Counted from the stretch's first letter, positions 35,474 to 43,957 are shown. The stretch is DNA of 64,000 nucleotides from Streptomyces naganishii JCM 4654 (GCF_014650575.1 NZ_BMVF01000003.1:186001-250000), one strand, 5' to 3'. The notes: generated from the letters alone by a model not told the origin. Program-made: numbers and translations.

Positions 35474-37198
35474 TCACTCCCGGTCCGGCACGCCGATCAC
35501 GGCGAGGGTGCCGTCGAGGTACGCGGCCCGGGTGGCACGGCGCTGGATCTTGCCGCTGGAGGTCTTGGGGATGGTGCCGGGCCGCACCAGTACGACCTCG
35601 CGCAGGGACAGGCCGTGGGCCTCGCCGACGGCGCTGCGCACCTGGTCGGCGATCTTCTCCGCCTCGCCCTCGGCGTCCGGGGCGACCTCGGCGACGACGA
35701 CCGGCCGCTCGCCCTCGGTGCCGCCGTCGACCGCGAACGCGGCGGTGCAGCCGGGGCGCAGCGCGGGGTGGGACAGTTCGGCGGACAGCTCCAGGTCCTG
35801 CGGGTAGTGGTTGCGGCCGTCGATGACGATGAGGTCCTTCAGGCGGCCGGTGACGAACAGTTCGCCGTCGCGCAGGAAGCCGAGGTCGCCGGTGCGCAGG
35901 AAGCGGCCCTCGTGGCCGGGGAGGGTGGCGCGGAAGGTCTGGCGGGTGGCGAGGGCGTTGCGCCAGTAGCCCTTGGCGACGCTCGCGCCGGCGACCCAGA
36001 TCTCGCCGGTCTCGCCCTCGGGCAGTTCCGTCCCGCGCTCGGGGTCGGCGATCGCCACGGTCAGGCCGGGGCCGGGGCGTCCGCAGCCGACGGCCGCCGC
36101 GTCCAGGGCGCCGGCGTGCGGCCCGTCGTCCTCGGCGCGCAGCAGGACGGGCTCGGTGTGCACGGACCCGCCGGTGACCATCAAGGTGGCCTCGGCCAGG
36201 CCGTAGCACGGGTAGAGCGCCCGCCGTGCGAAGCCGGCCGGGGCGAAGGTGTCGGCGAAGCGGCGCAGGGTGGCCGCGCGCACCGGTTCGGCGCCGTTGA
36301 AGGCGACCTTCCAGCCGCTCAGGTCGAGCCGGTCGAGCAGGGCCGGTCCGGCGTGCTTGAGGCAGAGCTCGTAGGCGAAGTTGGGGCCGCCGGAGGTGTG
36401 CGGGCGGTAGCGGGTGACGGCCTCCAGCCAGCGCTCGGGGCGCTGGAGGAAGTGCAGCGGCGAGAAGAGCGTGGCGGTGGCGCCGAGGTGGACGGTGTTG
36501 AGGACGGGTCCTATGAGGCCCATGTCGTGGTAGACGGGCAGCCAGCTGACGAACATCTCGTGGCCGTACTCGGCGAGGACGTCCGGGGTGTGGCCCATCC
36601 GCTCGGTGACGAGCCGTTCGTTGTCGAGCAGGTTGGCGTGGGTGACCATCACTCCGCGCGGGGCGGAGGTGGAGCCGGAGGTGTACTGGAGGAAGGCGAC
36701 CGAGTCGGCGGGGGGCGAGTTCTCGAGCCAGCCGTCGGCCGCGCCGTCGGGTATGTCCTCGCTCGCCTTGCGGGCCATGTCGTCGAGTTCGGGCAGGTGC
36801 TCCGCCAACTGCCCCAGCGATGCCAGGACTTCACGCCCGCCGAGGACGACCTTGACGTCCGCGTCGGCGATCAGGCGCTTCATCCGGGTCAGCGCGCGGT
36901 GGTTGTGCGACCTGCCCTGCGGGGGCACGCCGGGTACGGCGACGACTCCGGCGGCGAGGCAGCCGAGGAAGGCGCTGACGAACTCCAGCCCGGGCGGGTA
37001 CAGCAGCATGGCGCGGGAGCCGGTCAGTCCGCGCTCCTGGAGCCAGGCCGCGACTGCCTTGGTGCGTCGGGCCAGTCGGCCGTAGGAGATCTCCTGGATC
37101 TCCCCGTCGCAGTCGCCGGTGACCAGATAGCGGTAGGCGGTGCGGTCGGGGTGTCGCGAGGCGTGGGCGGTCAGTGAATCGACCAGGGTGTGAACCAT
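35474..37198 (-). CDS. fatty-acyl-AMP ligase (FAAL)
   Basis: 574-aa member of the ANL superfamily that adenylates a fatty acid and passes it to a carrier protein, here most likely the N-terminal ACP of the PKS 160 bp downstream. Motifs: LQYTSGSTSAPRGVMVTHAN (P-loop and FAAL-typical VTHANL), SWLPVYHDMGLIG, YGLAEATLMVTGG, GEIWVAGASVAKGYW, RTGDLGFLRDGELFVTGR, DLIVIDGRNHYPQDLE and C-terminal PKTSSGKIQRR. The GRNHYPQDLE motif and lack of CoA-ligase features favour FAAL over a CoA ligase. First gene of the operon; its promoter lies about 200 bp upstream with an operator-like palindrome over the start of transcription. Confidence 0.92.
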   Translation of the reverse strand: MVHTLVDSLTAHASRHPDRTAYRYLVTGDCDGEIQEISYGRLARRTKAVAAWLQERGLTGSRAMLLYPPGLEFVSAFLGCLAAGVVAVPGVPPQGRSHNHRALTRMKRLIADADVKVVLGGREVLASLGQLAEHLPELDDMARKASEDIPDGAADGWLENSPPADSVAFLQYTSGSTSAPRGVMVTHANLLDNERLVTERMGHTPDVLAEYGHEMFVSWLPVYHDMGLIGPVLNTVHLGATATLFSPLHFLQRPERWLEAVTRYRPHTSGGPNFAYELCLKHAGPALLDRLDLSGWKVAFNGAEPVRAATLRRFADTFAPAGFARRALYPCYGLAEATLMVTGGSVHTEPVLLRAEDDGPHAGALDAAAVGCGRPGPGLTVAIADPERGTELPEGETGEIWVAGASVAKGYWRNALATRQTFRATLPGHEGRFLRTGDLGFLRDGELFVTGRLKDLIVIDGRNHYPQDLELSAELSHPALRPGCTAAFAVDGGTEGERPVVVAEVAPDAEGEAEKIADQVRSAVGEAHGLSLREVVLVRPGTIPKTSSGKIQRRATRAAYLDGTLAVIGVPDRE

Positions 37199-37386
37199 GT
37201 GACGAGTCTCACCTGTCCGGAATATCGGGCGGGGGAACCTTAGTTCGATGGCCGCGCGACGCGTCCGCGCGAAAGCCGCGGGCCGCCCTGGCCCCCTTGC
37301 CAGGTCGTCCGGTCTCGACCACCCGCCCGGGAAACCGCGGTGACGTGTGACGTGACCGCGCGCTCCCCGTGCCCCCCGTTCAGCTT

Positions 37387-37408
37387 GCTACTGACGAGTA
37401 GCACCATA
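37387..37408 (-). promoter_or_regulatory. FAAL-PKS operon promoter -10 and operator-like palindrome
   Basis: TATGGT (37408-37403) resembles a -10 element. Immediately downstream GCTACT-CGTC-AGTAGC (37402-37387) is a perfect 6-bp dyad sharing the TACT-N4-AGTA core and spacing with the site at 17616-17627. A repressor there would block transcription start. The regulator is not in this window. Confidence 0.5.
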
Positions 37409-37412
37409 ACAA

Positions 37413-37455
37413 GTCCCGCCGGTCGACGGGACATACACGCGTAAACGCCGCGTGT
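37413..37455. promoter_or_regulatory. two further inverted repeats upstream of the FAAL promoter
   Basis: GTCCCG-8 nt-CGGGAC (37413-37432) and ACACGCG-7 nt-CGCGTGT (37435-37455) are perfect dyads next to each other, in the -20 to -60 region of the proposed promoter. They could be activator or repressor sites. The rest of the 417-bp gap 37199-37615 shows no gene. Confidence 0.35.
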
Positions 37456-37565
37456 CCAAACGGAGTTGGGTCCGTCACCGACCCTAGCGCCTCATTTTCG
37501 GTACGGCTTTCAAGATTCCGCCGCCGGCCCACCCGGCTGCCGCCCGCCAGAGGGCAATCTCGGGC

Positions 37566-37600
37566 AGGAGGGGCCGGCCGCCGAGCGGCCGGCCCCTCCT
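37566..37600 (-). terminator. strong terminator hairpin of the aquaporin gene
   Basis: AGGAGGGGCCGGCCGC / GCGGCCGGCCCCTCCT: a perfect 16-bp stem with a 3-nt loop, 15 nt after the aquaporin stop. It separates that gene from the FAAL operon read in the same direction. Confidence 0.85.
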
Positions 37601-37615
37601 GTCGCCGGTTTTGCG

Positions 37616-38548
37616 TCAGTCCTCGGGCCGGGTCCGGCCGACCTCCGGCAACTCGCCCTCCTGGGCGCGGATGTGAAGCACGTCGCCGACGAACAGGTCG
37701 TACACGAGGACGCCGACCACGCCGCCGACGAGCGGTCCGACGATCGGGATCCACCAGTAGTCGCTGAACGCCCCCGCCACACTGCCGGGCAAGGCGAGAT
37801 CACCCCACCCCGCGAAATAGGTGAACAGGCGTGGGCCGAAGTCGCGGGCCGGGTTGATGGCGTAACCGGCGTTCGGGCCGAAGGACATGCCGATGGCGGC
37901 GACCACGAAGCCGATCAGCAGTGGCCCGAGGTTGGCCTGAACGGCGGTGTTGCGTATGTCGATGAGGGCCACCACCAGCATGACAAGGAACGCCGTACCG
38001 ACGATCTGGTCCACCAGCGGACCCCAGTTGCCGCCGTGGAAGTAGGGAGCAGGGAACGTTCCGAAGATCGAGAAAGAGGCGAGCGTGTGCCCGTGTGTCT
38101 TGGGCCCCTTCATCGCCGCGTCGAACGTGTTGATGGCGTCGTGGTAGACGCCGTACACCAGGGCCGCGCCCACGAAGGCGCCCACCAGCTGGGAGATCCA
38201 GTACGGGATCACCTTGACCCAGGGGAACTTGCGCCGCACCGCGAAGGCCAGCGTCACCGCCGGGTTGATGTGGGCGCCGCTCACGCCGCCGGCCACGTAG
38301 ACGCCGAAGACCACGGCGAATGCCCAGCCCCAGGTGATCAGCAGCCAGTCGCCGGCACTGATGAAGAAGGTCGTGGGGCCCGACGTGCGCCCCGAGCCGG
38401 GCAGTCCGGCGACCGCGACGGCCACCACGCCCGTACCGAAGGAGATGAGGACGAAGGTCCCCAGGAACTCTGCCAGGCATTCGCCCCACAGCCCTCCCCG
38501 GCGCCTGAGGCGCGAGGGTTTGACCAGGGGCGGTATTTCTACGGCCAT
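37616..38548 (-). CDS. MIP family aquaglyceroporin (GlpF-like)
   Basis: 310-aa channel with six membrane helices and both NPA half-helices: SGAHINPAVTLAFAV and AGYAINPARDFGPRLF. The Asp after the second NPAR is characteristic of glycerol-conducting members, so glycerol or polyol uptake is more likely than water only. The ATG at 38548 has GAGGGGG upstream; the frame extends further but without support. It is a single-gene unit ended by a strong hairpin. It could supply glycerol to the glycerol kinase encoded at 8198-9715, although the genes are 28 kb apart. Confidence 0.9.
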   Translation of the reverse strand: MAVEIPPLVKPSRLRRRGGLWGECLAEFLGTFVLISFGTGVVAVAVAGLPGSGRTSGPTTFFISAGDWLLITWGWAFAVVFGVYVAGGVSGAHINPAVTLAFAVRRKFPWVKVIPYWISQLVGAFVGAALVYGVYHDAINTFDAAMKGPKTHGHTLASFSIFGTFPAPYFHGGNWGPLVDQIVGTAFLVMLVVALIDIRNTAVQANLGPLLIGFVVAAIGMSFGPNAGYAINPARDFGPRLFTYFAGWGDLALPGSVAGAFSDYWWIPIVGPLVGGVVGVLVYDLFVGDVLHIRAQEGELPEVGRTRPED

Positions 38549-38602
38549 ATCGGCCCCCTCAACGAACGGTCCGGCACAACCGCCGGCACAGCCCTGCTTC
38601 GG

Positions 38603-38674
38603 GCGGCCCCGCGTCACTGCCCAGGTCCTCTCCCAGGAGAAAGGCCCTAGTCGCGGCCCCGCGTCACTGCCCAG
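38603..38674. repeat. 22-bp direct duplication at 50-bp spacing
   Basis: Positions 38603-38624 and 38653-38674 are identical (begin GCGGCCCCGCG, end CACTGCCCAG). The second copy contains the stop codon of the zinc-ribbon gene; the first lies in the upstream region of the aquaporin gene. Confidence 0.8.
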
Positions 38675-38924
38675 TCTGCGCGCCGAGCCGGGCGGAGGCC
38701 ACTCGGCCGGCCCTGAGTATGCGGATGGGGTGCCCGCCGCACTCCCGGCACACACCGTGGGAGAGCGGAGAGGGTTCCTTGACGCCCCCCACGAAGCGGG
38801 CCGCCCCGCGCACACCCCCGACGTCGAGGACATGCCGGATCCCGAAGGTCCGTTCCCAGGCGAATCCGCAGCTCAGACACGAACGAGTACGACTCGTGGA
38901 CCGGTGACTCGTCCATCCCGTCAC
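38664..38924 (-). CDS. small zinc-ribbon-like hypothetical protein
   Basis: 86-aa protein with two Cys pairs, CLSCG near the N-terminus and CRECGG about 45 residues later, the spacing of a zinc ribbon; between them RHVLDVGGVRGAARF and VKEPSPLSHG. Function unknown; I do not recognise the family. GTG 38924 is chosen because the Cys pairs follow within 20 residues, but GGAGG is only 2 nt away; a TTG at 38966 in frame is an alternative. A 16-codon open frame starting ATG at 38971 ends in a TGA that overlaps this GTG, so coupling to a leader peptide is possible. Confidence 0.5.
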   Translation of the reverse strand: MTGWTSHRSTSRTRSCLSCGFAWERTFGIRHVLDVGGVRGAARFVGGVKEPSPLSHGVCRECGGHPIRILRAGRVASARLGAQTGQ

Positions 38925-39095
38925 ATCCTCCGGGCCGGGCGGGGACGCGTCCGGGCGGCCCCGCAAGCCATGGTTGCATTATGCCCCGCAAGGCCCGCCG
39001 GGATGCGGAACCGTCCGAACGCCCGCGTCGGGTTCCGCGGTGCCGCAGGTGCGGCCGGGTAACCGCATGGGGCGTCTGGGACAGCGGCCGCAGGA

Positions 39096-40517
39096 CTAGT
39101 GCAGACGAAGGCGCCGGCAGAGGTCATCGTGAATCTCGTGAACGACCGTGCGGGCCCGTGGGTATGAGGCGCTGTGCCGGTCAAGGGCGAAGGCGAGATC
39201 GCGCAGCAGCATCACGCTTCGGGTGGATGCGACGGTCGGCAGCCGGGTGAGGGCCGTCTCGGCTGCGTCGACGGCGGTGTCGAGGTTGCCGAGGTGGGCC
39301 TGAGCCAGGCTGTAGAGGGCTCCGTGACGCAGGGCGGAGCGCTGGTGGTCGCCACCCAGCGGCGTCTGCGCCCTGGCCCGCAGGAGCTCGGATGCCCGGG
39401 GTAACGCGATCAACGGGTCAGCGGTGCGTTTGGCGGCCAGAATGACCAGGCCGCGTCCGGCGATGGCGTCGAGTTCGGTCCGGTCGGCGTGGCCGGCCCA
39501 GGGGGTGGCGACTTGAGGAGCGGCCTCTTCGAAGAAGCGGTTGCTGTCGTCGATCGATGCCTCGAAGGCGTCCAGTTCCCGGGCGCTGGCGTGGGCGATT
39601 CCCTTGCGGGCGGCGACGAGCGCGCGCACGCCCGGTGCCGTGTGCGCGGCTGCCTCGGTGGGCGCCGCGGCGAGTTGGACGGCGTCGGCGGCTTGTCCGA
39701 AGTCAGCCGCTTGCCCCGACATGCGAGTGAGGATGTTCGCGACGAGGGCGCGATCGCCTGCGGCATGGGCGGCTCGCAAGGCCATGAGGTAGAGGCGCTG
39801 GGAAACGCCGGCAGCGAGTTCGTCATGATGCATGGAGGCCAGCGTCTGGCAGACCTGGGCAACAGATCGGGCCAGGTGCGCCCCGGCATCGGGGGTGTAG
39901 TCGCCTTCTTGGAGCAGCTTCACGATGATCGGGACGGACATGCCGATGGTCTGCCTGGCGGAGCTGCCCTCCCTGTCGTCGGCGGCCTGCGCGGAGGCGA
40001 CCAGGCTGTCCACGATCCGCAGTGCGGACGGCGGGACCGCGGTGGTCGGCTCGCGTGGAGCGATGAGACGGGGAACCGGTGCGGCGAGGGACTGCCAGGC
40101 CGGCGTCGTCAGGACGGTTCCCGTGGAGGCCGGCACCACACGGCGTGCGGGCACCGCGTCCAGTTCCCTCAGCAGCTTGTGCAGGCCGGTGATGTCCCAG
40201 GGTTGATCAAGCCCTTCGTGCGCGCGGATCACCTCGGTGACGGTGGTCGGGCCGCGGTGGGACCAGACGTCGTCGAATGTGAGGTCCCTGCCCAGGGCGG
40301 TCGACAACGCCCGGACGACGAGAGCCGGTACGGAACCGCTCGGGACGTGCCCGCGCAGCCACTTGTACGGGGTGGTGCGGTGGATCACGCGGCGGCTGCC
40401 GGCCTGGCAGAGAAGCCGGTTCACGCGGTCGGCGAGGACGCCGGCACTGTCCCAGCCGGTCGCGGCTATCAGCTGTCCGAGCCGGTGATTGGGTGAGAGC
40501 TCTTTTGACCGAGCCAT
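39096..40517 (-). CDS. HTH/TPR-type regulatory protein (Streptomyces family)
   Basis: 473-aa protein. Residues 1-85 hold an atypical helix-turn-helix (LGQLIAATGWDSAGVLADRVNRLL, TTPYKWLRGHVPSGSVPALVVRALSTALG). From about 150 on it is all-helical with TPR-like repeats (SVAQVCQTLASMHHDELAAGV, ALYSLAQAHLGNLDTAVDAAETALTRL). This layout matches large Streptomyces families of HTH-TPR proteins of mostly unknown role, sometimes adjacent to specialised-metabolite genes. The ATG at 40517 follows AAGGG. It reads away from the Dap operon and could regulate either flanking cluster, but nothing in the sequence decides this. Confidence 0.75.
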   Translation of the reverse strand: MARSKELSPNHRLGQLIAATGWDSAGVLADRVNRLLCQAGSRRVIHRTTPYKWLRGHVPSGSVPALVVRALSTALGRDLTFDDVWSHRGPTTVTEVIRAHEGLDQPWDITGLHKLLRELDAVPARRVVPASTGTVLTTPAWQSLAAPVPRLIAPREPTTAVPPSALRIVDSLVASAQAADDREGSSARQTIGMSVPIIVKLLQEGDYTPDAGAHLARSVAQVCQTLASMHHDELAAGVSQRLYLMALRAAHAAGDRALVANILTRMSGQAADFGQAADAVQLAAAPTEAAAHTAPGVRALVAARKGIAHASARELDAFEASIDDSNRFFEEAAPQVATPWAGHADRTELDAIAGRGLVILAAKRTADPLIALPRASELLRARAQTPLGGDHQRSALRHGALYSLAQAHLGNLDTAVDAAETALTRLPTVASTRSVMLLRDLAFALDRHSASYPRARTVVHEIHDDLCRRLRLH

Positions 40518-40805
40518 GGGGCAGCCCTTCAACACAATGGCGCATCAGAGGGTGACGGAGAATCTACACGGCGTTGCCGGTCGTCCCGGGGTCAGTCCGG
40601 GGAAGCGGATCGATCGTCCCGCCACTGGGCGGCCGCCGGGGAGGGGCCGCGGCGGGTTGCACAGGTTGCACGGCATCCGGCTCTGGCGGCTGCGCGGACA
40701 CGCCCCTCACCCTTGAAGGGCCTCAGCAGCCCACTGACGACCATTCAGGTCGTTCTCCCGCACCGGTGGTCTCCTGCTGTTCTCCGTCTGTCCGAGAGGA
40801 GCCTC

Positions 40806-41114
40806 ATGACCGTCGTCGTCGGCTCGGACATGAGCTACGACAGCGCCGCGGCGCTCGTCGCGGACGGCCGGGTCCTCGCCGGCCTCGGCCTCGCCACCCG
40901 CACCGCTTACGGCTCAGGCGCCGGCGCGGAAGCCCGGGCCGGCCCTGTCCCGCCCGATCCTGAAGATCACTCCCGGTGTGCCGCACCGGCCACAGGTCCG
41001 GCGAGGGCTCCGACCGGAGGGGGTGCGGCAGGCTCCGGGGACACGGATCCGGTGCGCTCCGGCAACACGTCGTTCCTCCCACCCCCCTTCTGGGGTGAAC
41101 CTCCATCCGGGTGA
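40806..41114 (+). pseudogene. truncated gene fragment, carbamoyltransferase-like N-terminus
   Basis: An ATG with AGAGGAG upstream opens a frame whose first 35 or so codons are almost all G/C-ending and read MTVVVGSDMSYDSAAALVAD... The DSAAALV-DGRVLAG stretch looks like the N-terminus of carbamoyltransferases. After about 40910 codon use decays and the sequence becomes low-complexity until the stop at 41114. I read it as a 5' remnant rather than a working gene. Family identification is weak. The rest of the 834-bp interval 40518-41351 shows no other convincing gene. Confidence 0.35.
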
Positions 41115-41221
41115 TCCCTCCGCCCGGCACGATCCCGGCCAGGCCCGCTGAACAGGCCCGACGAGCGCCCGCACAGGTGTCCACGTCGAAACCCGGCGGT
41201 CCCGTCCGAGTGGCAACTCCG

Positions 41222-41280
41222 CGATCACGGAACAAGACTGATCCTTGGTTTCGTGATCAGGTCCTTGGTTTCGTGATCAG
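41222..41280. repeat. 20-bp tandem repeat with an inverted half-copy upstream of the Dap operon
   Basis: TCCTTGGTTTCGTGATCAGG occurs twice in perfect tandem (41241-41260 and 41261-41280). GATCACGGAAC at 41222-41232 is an inverted copy of the inner part (10 of 11 bases match GTTTCGTGATC at 41247-41257). Three copies of one site within 60 bp, 72-130 bp before the first start codon, suggest a regulator-binding array. Confidence 0.7.
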
Positions 41281-41351
41281 GCGAAAACGCACGGTCTCGG
41301 GGACCGGCCGCCCCTGGCCGATGGCTTTCGGCCTTTCCTCAGGGAGTTCGC

Positions 41352-43943
41352 ATGGTGGAGAAGTCTGCCGACATCCTGATGCCCGGACCGGACGGACCCG
41401 CGATCGCCCGACGCTCGCCCACCCGCCCGGCGGTCACGGACAGCGAGGCAGCACTCGCCGGCATCCTGGCGGAGGTCGTCCAGGCCGAGCAGGTCTCCGC
41501 CGACAGCCACTTCTTCGACGACCTCGGCGCCAACTCCCTGGTCATGGCCCAGTTCTGCGCACGGGTGCGCAAGCATCCGGACCTGCCGTCCGTGTCGATG
41601 AAGGACATCTACCGGCACCCCACACTGCGCGGCCTGGCGACGGCCCTCGCCCAGGCCGCGACCGCTGCGCCGGCAGCCGGATCCCCGGCGACCGGACGGC
41701 CGACGGCCGGGTCCGGCCCCGGCACCCCGGCGGCTTCCACCGCGGAAGCCGAAGGCGCCGCCCCTGACGGCACGGCATCGCCCGCCCCGCCGGCCGGCCC
41801 GAGGCGCTCGCTGTGGTACGCGCTGTGCGGCACCGCCCAGTTGCTGATCTTCCTGGGCTACTCCTTCGTCATCGGCATGGCAACCGCCCGCGGCTACGAG
41901 TGGGTGGCCAGGGGATCCGGACTGGCCGGCATCTACGTGCGGTCGCTGGTGTTCGGCGGCGCGGGCTTCGTCGTCCTGTGCGTCTTCCCGGTCGCCGCCA
42001 AGTGGATCCTCGTCGGCCGCTGGAAACCCGCGGAGTTCCCGGTCTGGGGGCCGGCCTACCTGCGCCTGTGGACCGTGAAGGCGCTGCTGCACGCCAACCC
42101 CATGGTCCTGTTCGTCGGCAACCCGCTGTACGTGCTCTACCTGCGGGCGCTGGGCGCGCGGATCGGCCGCGGCGTCACGATCCTGTCCCGCTCCGTGCCC
42201 GTCTGCACCGACCTGCTGACCATCGGCTCCGGCACGGTCGTCCGCAAGGACGCCTTCCTGCTGGGCTACCACGCGCAGGCCGGACGCATCCGCACCGGCC
42301 GGATCACCCTGGGCCGGGACGTGTTCGTCGGCGAGAAGACGGTCCTGGACATCGACACCGCGATGGGCGACGGCGCGCAACTCGGCCACGCCTCCGCGCT
42401 GTACCGGGGCCAGGAGATCCCGGCCGGCGAGCACTGGCACGGCTCACCCGCCCAGCCCACGGACGTCGACTACGTACGGGTCGCCCCCGCCCGCTGCGGC
42501 CGGCTGCGCCGGGCCGGGTTCGCGCTGACCACGCTCGTGCAGCTGTTCCTGGTGTACCTGCCGCTGGCGGTCGGCGGGGTGTACATGCTGTTCGCCGAGG
42601 TCCCGGCGCTCAGCAAGCGGGTGAACGCGGAGACCGCCGGCACCACCGCCGCCGAGTTCTTCACCGACGTCCTGCTCGTGTCCGCCGTGCTCTTCCTCGG
42701 CGCGGTCCTGCTCGGGCTCGCCGCGATGCTCACCGTGCCGCGGCTGCTGAGCCTGCTGGTCAGGCCCGACCGGGTCTACCCCCTCTACGGCTTCCACTAC
42801 GCCGTGCACCGCGCGGTCGCCGGGATGACCAACATCCGGTTCTTCACCTGGCTGTTCGGGGACAGCTCCTACATCGTCCCCTATCTGCGCGGCCTCGGGT
42901 ACGACCTGTCCCGGGTGGAGCAGACCGGGTCGAACTTCGGCACCGAGGTCCAGCACGAGAGCCCGTACCTGGTGTCCGTGGGCAGCGGCACGATGGTCGC
43001 CGACGGGCTGTCCGTGATCAACGCGGACTTCTCCAGCACCTCGTTCCGCCTCTCGCGCGCCTGCATCGGCGCGCGCAACTTCCTCGGCAACAACATCGCC
43101 TATCCGGCGGGCGCGCGGACCGGCGAGAACTGCCTGCTGGCGACGAAGGTGATGGTGCCCCTGGACGGCGAGGTCCGCGAGGGCGTCGGGCTGCTGGGCT
43201 CGCCGTGCTTCGAGATCCCGCGCACGGTGGAGCGCGACACCCGCTTCGACCATCTGCGCACCGGCGACGAGCTGGGCCGCAACCTGGCCGCGAAGAACCG
43301 TTACAACCTCCGCTCGATGGCGCTGTTCCTGCTGCTGCGCTGGCTGCACACCGCGGCCCTCACCGCGTTCGCGTTCGGCTCCGTGGGCCTGTACGGCGCG
43401 CTGGGCCATGTGGTGATCGGCGCCTACCTGGCGCTCACCCTGGCCTTCTCCGCCCTCTACTTCGTGCTGGTGGAACGGGTCATCACCTCCTTCCGCCCGC
43501 TGTCCCCCCGGCTGTGCTCCATCTACGACCCGTACTTCTGGTGGCACGAGCGGCTGTGGAAGGTGCCGGACCGCTATCTCAACCTGTTCAACGGCACCCC
43601 GTTCAAGAACGTGATCTGGCGGCTGATGGGGGTGCGCATCGGGCGCCGGGTCTTCGACGACGGCTGCTACATCACCGAGCGGACGCTCGCCTCGATCGGG
43701 GACGACTGCACGCTCGGCACCGGCAGCAAGATCCAGTGCCATTCGCAGGAGGACGGCACCTTCAAGTCCGACCACAGCACGCTCGGCGCCGGGTGCACGC
43801 TCGGCGTCGGCGCGCATGTGCACTACGGAGTGACGGTGGGCGACGGGGCCGTACTGGCGCCCGACTCCTTCCTCATGAAGGGCGAGGAAGTCCCCCCGAA
43901 CGCGGTCTGGGGAGGAAACCCCGCCGCTCCGACGGCGAAGTGA
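41352..43943 (+). CDS. carrier protein fused to Pls-type NRPS terminal membrane domain
   Basis: 863 aa. Residues 25-100 are a carrier protein (phosphopantetheine Ser62 in DDLGANSLV), then a 50-residue Ala/Pro linker. From about 150 the protein matches what is known of the C-terminal part of epsilon-poly-L-lysine synthetase (NRPS terminal domain, TIGR02353 type): three pairs of membrane helices (about 155-215, 380-470, 660-710) alternating with three soluble parts rich in hexapeptide-repeat-like stretches (RIGRGVTILSRSVPVCTD, IGDDCTLGTGSKIQCHSQ, LGAGCTLGVGAHVHYGV). In Pls these parts form the peptide bonds during iterative chain growth. Here they are separate from the adenylation domain, which is encoded 14 bp downstream. 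ATG 41352 follows AGGGAG. Confidence 0.85.
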   Translation: MVEKSADILMPGPDGPAIARRSPTRPAVTDSEAALAGILAEVVQAEQVSADSHFFDDLGANSLVMAQFCARVRKHPDLPSVSMKDIYRHPTLRGLATALAQAATAAPAAGSPATGRPTAGSGPGTPAASTAEAEGAAPDGTASPAPPAGPRRSLWYALCGTAQLLIFLGYSFVIGMATARGYEWVARGSGLAGIYVRSLVFGGAGFVVLCVFPVAAKWILVGRWKPAEFPVWGPAYLRLWTVKALLHANPMVLFVGNPLYVLYLRALGARIGRGVTILSRSVPVCTDLLTIGSGTVVRKDAFLLGYHAQAGRIRTGRITLGRDVFVGEKTVLDIDTAMGDGAQLGHASALYRGQEIPAGEHWHGSPAQPTDVDYVRVAPARCGRLRRAGFALTTLVQLFLVYLPLAVGGVYMLFAEVPALSKRVNAETAGTTAAEFFTDVLLVSAVLFLGAVLLGLAAMLTVPRLLSLLVRPDRVYPLYGFHYAVHRAVAGMTNIRFFTWLFGDSSYIVPYLRGLGYDLSRVEQTGSNFGTEVQHESPYLVSVGSGTMVADGLSVINADFSSTSFRLSRACIGARNFLGNNIAYPAGARTGENCLLATKVMVPLDGEVREGVGLLGSPCFEIPRTVERDTRFDHLRTGDELGRNLAAKNRYNLRSMALFLLLRWLHTAALTAFAFGSVGLYGALGHVVIGAYLALTLAFSALYFVLVERVITSFRPLSPRLCSIYDPYFWWHERLWKVPDRYLNLFNGTPFKNVIWRLMGVRIGRRVFDDGCYITERTLASIGDDCTLGTGSKIQCHSQEDGTFKSDHSTLGAGCTLGVGAHVHYGVTVGDGAVLAPDSFLMKGEEVPPNAVWGGNPAAPTAK

Positions 43944-43957
43944 GGAAGGAACCTCCG

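Noticed and set aside
40640..40700. GGTTGCACAGGTTGCACGG, looked at as a tRNA or repeat element
   Set aside because: Only a 9-bp direct repeat; no cloverleaf, anticodon stem or T-loop GTTCRA sequence nearby.
41222..41280. Tandem 20-bp repeat considered as a CRISPR array
   Set aside because: Repeats are adjacent without spacers and only two; no cas genes.
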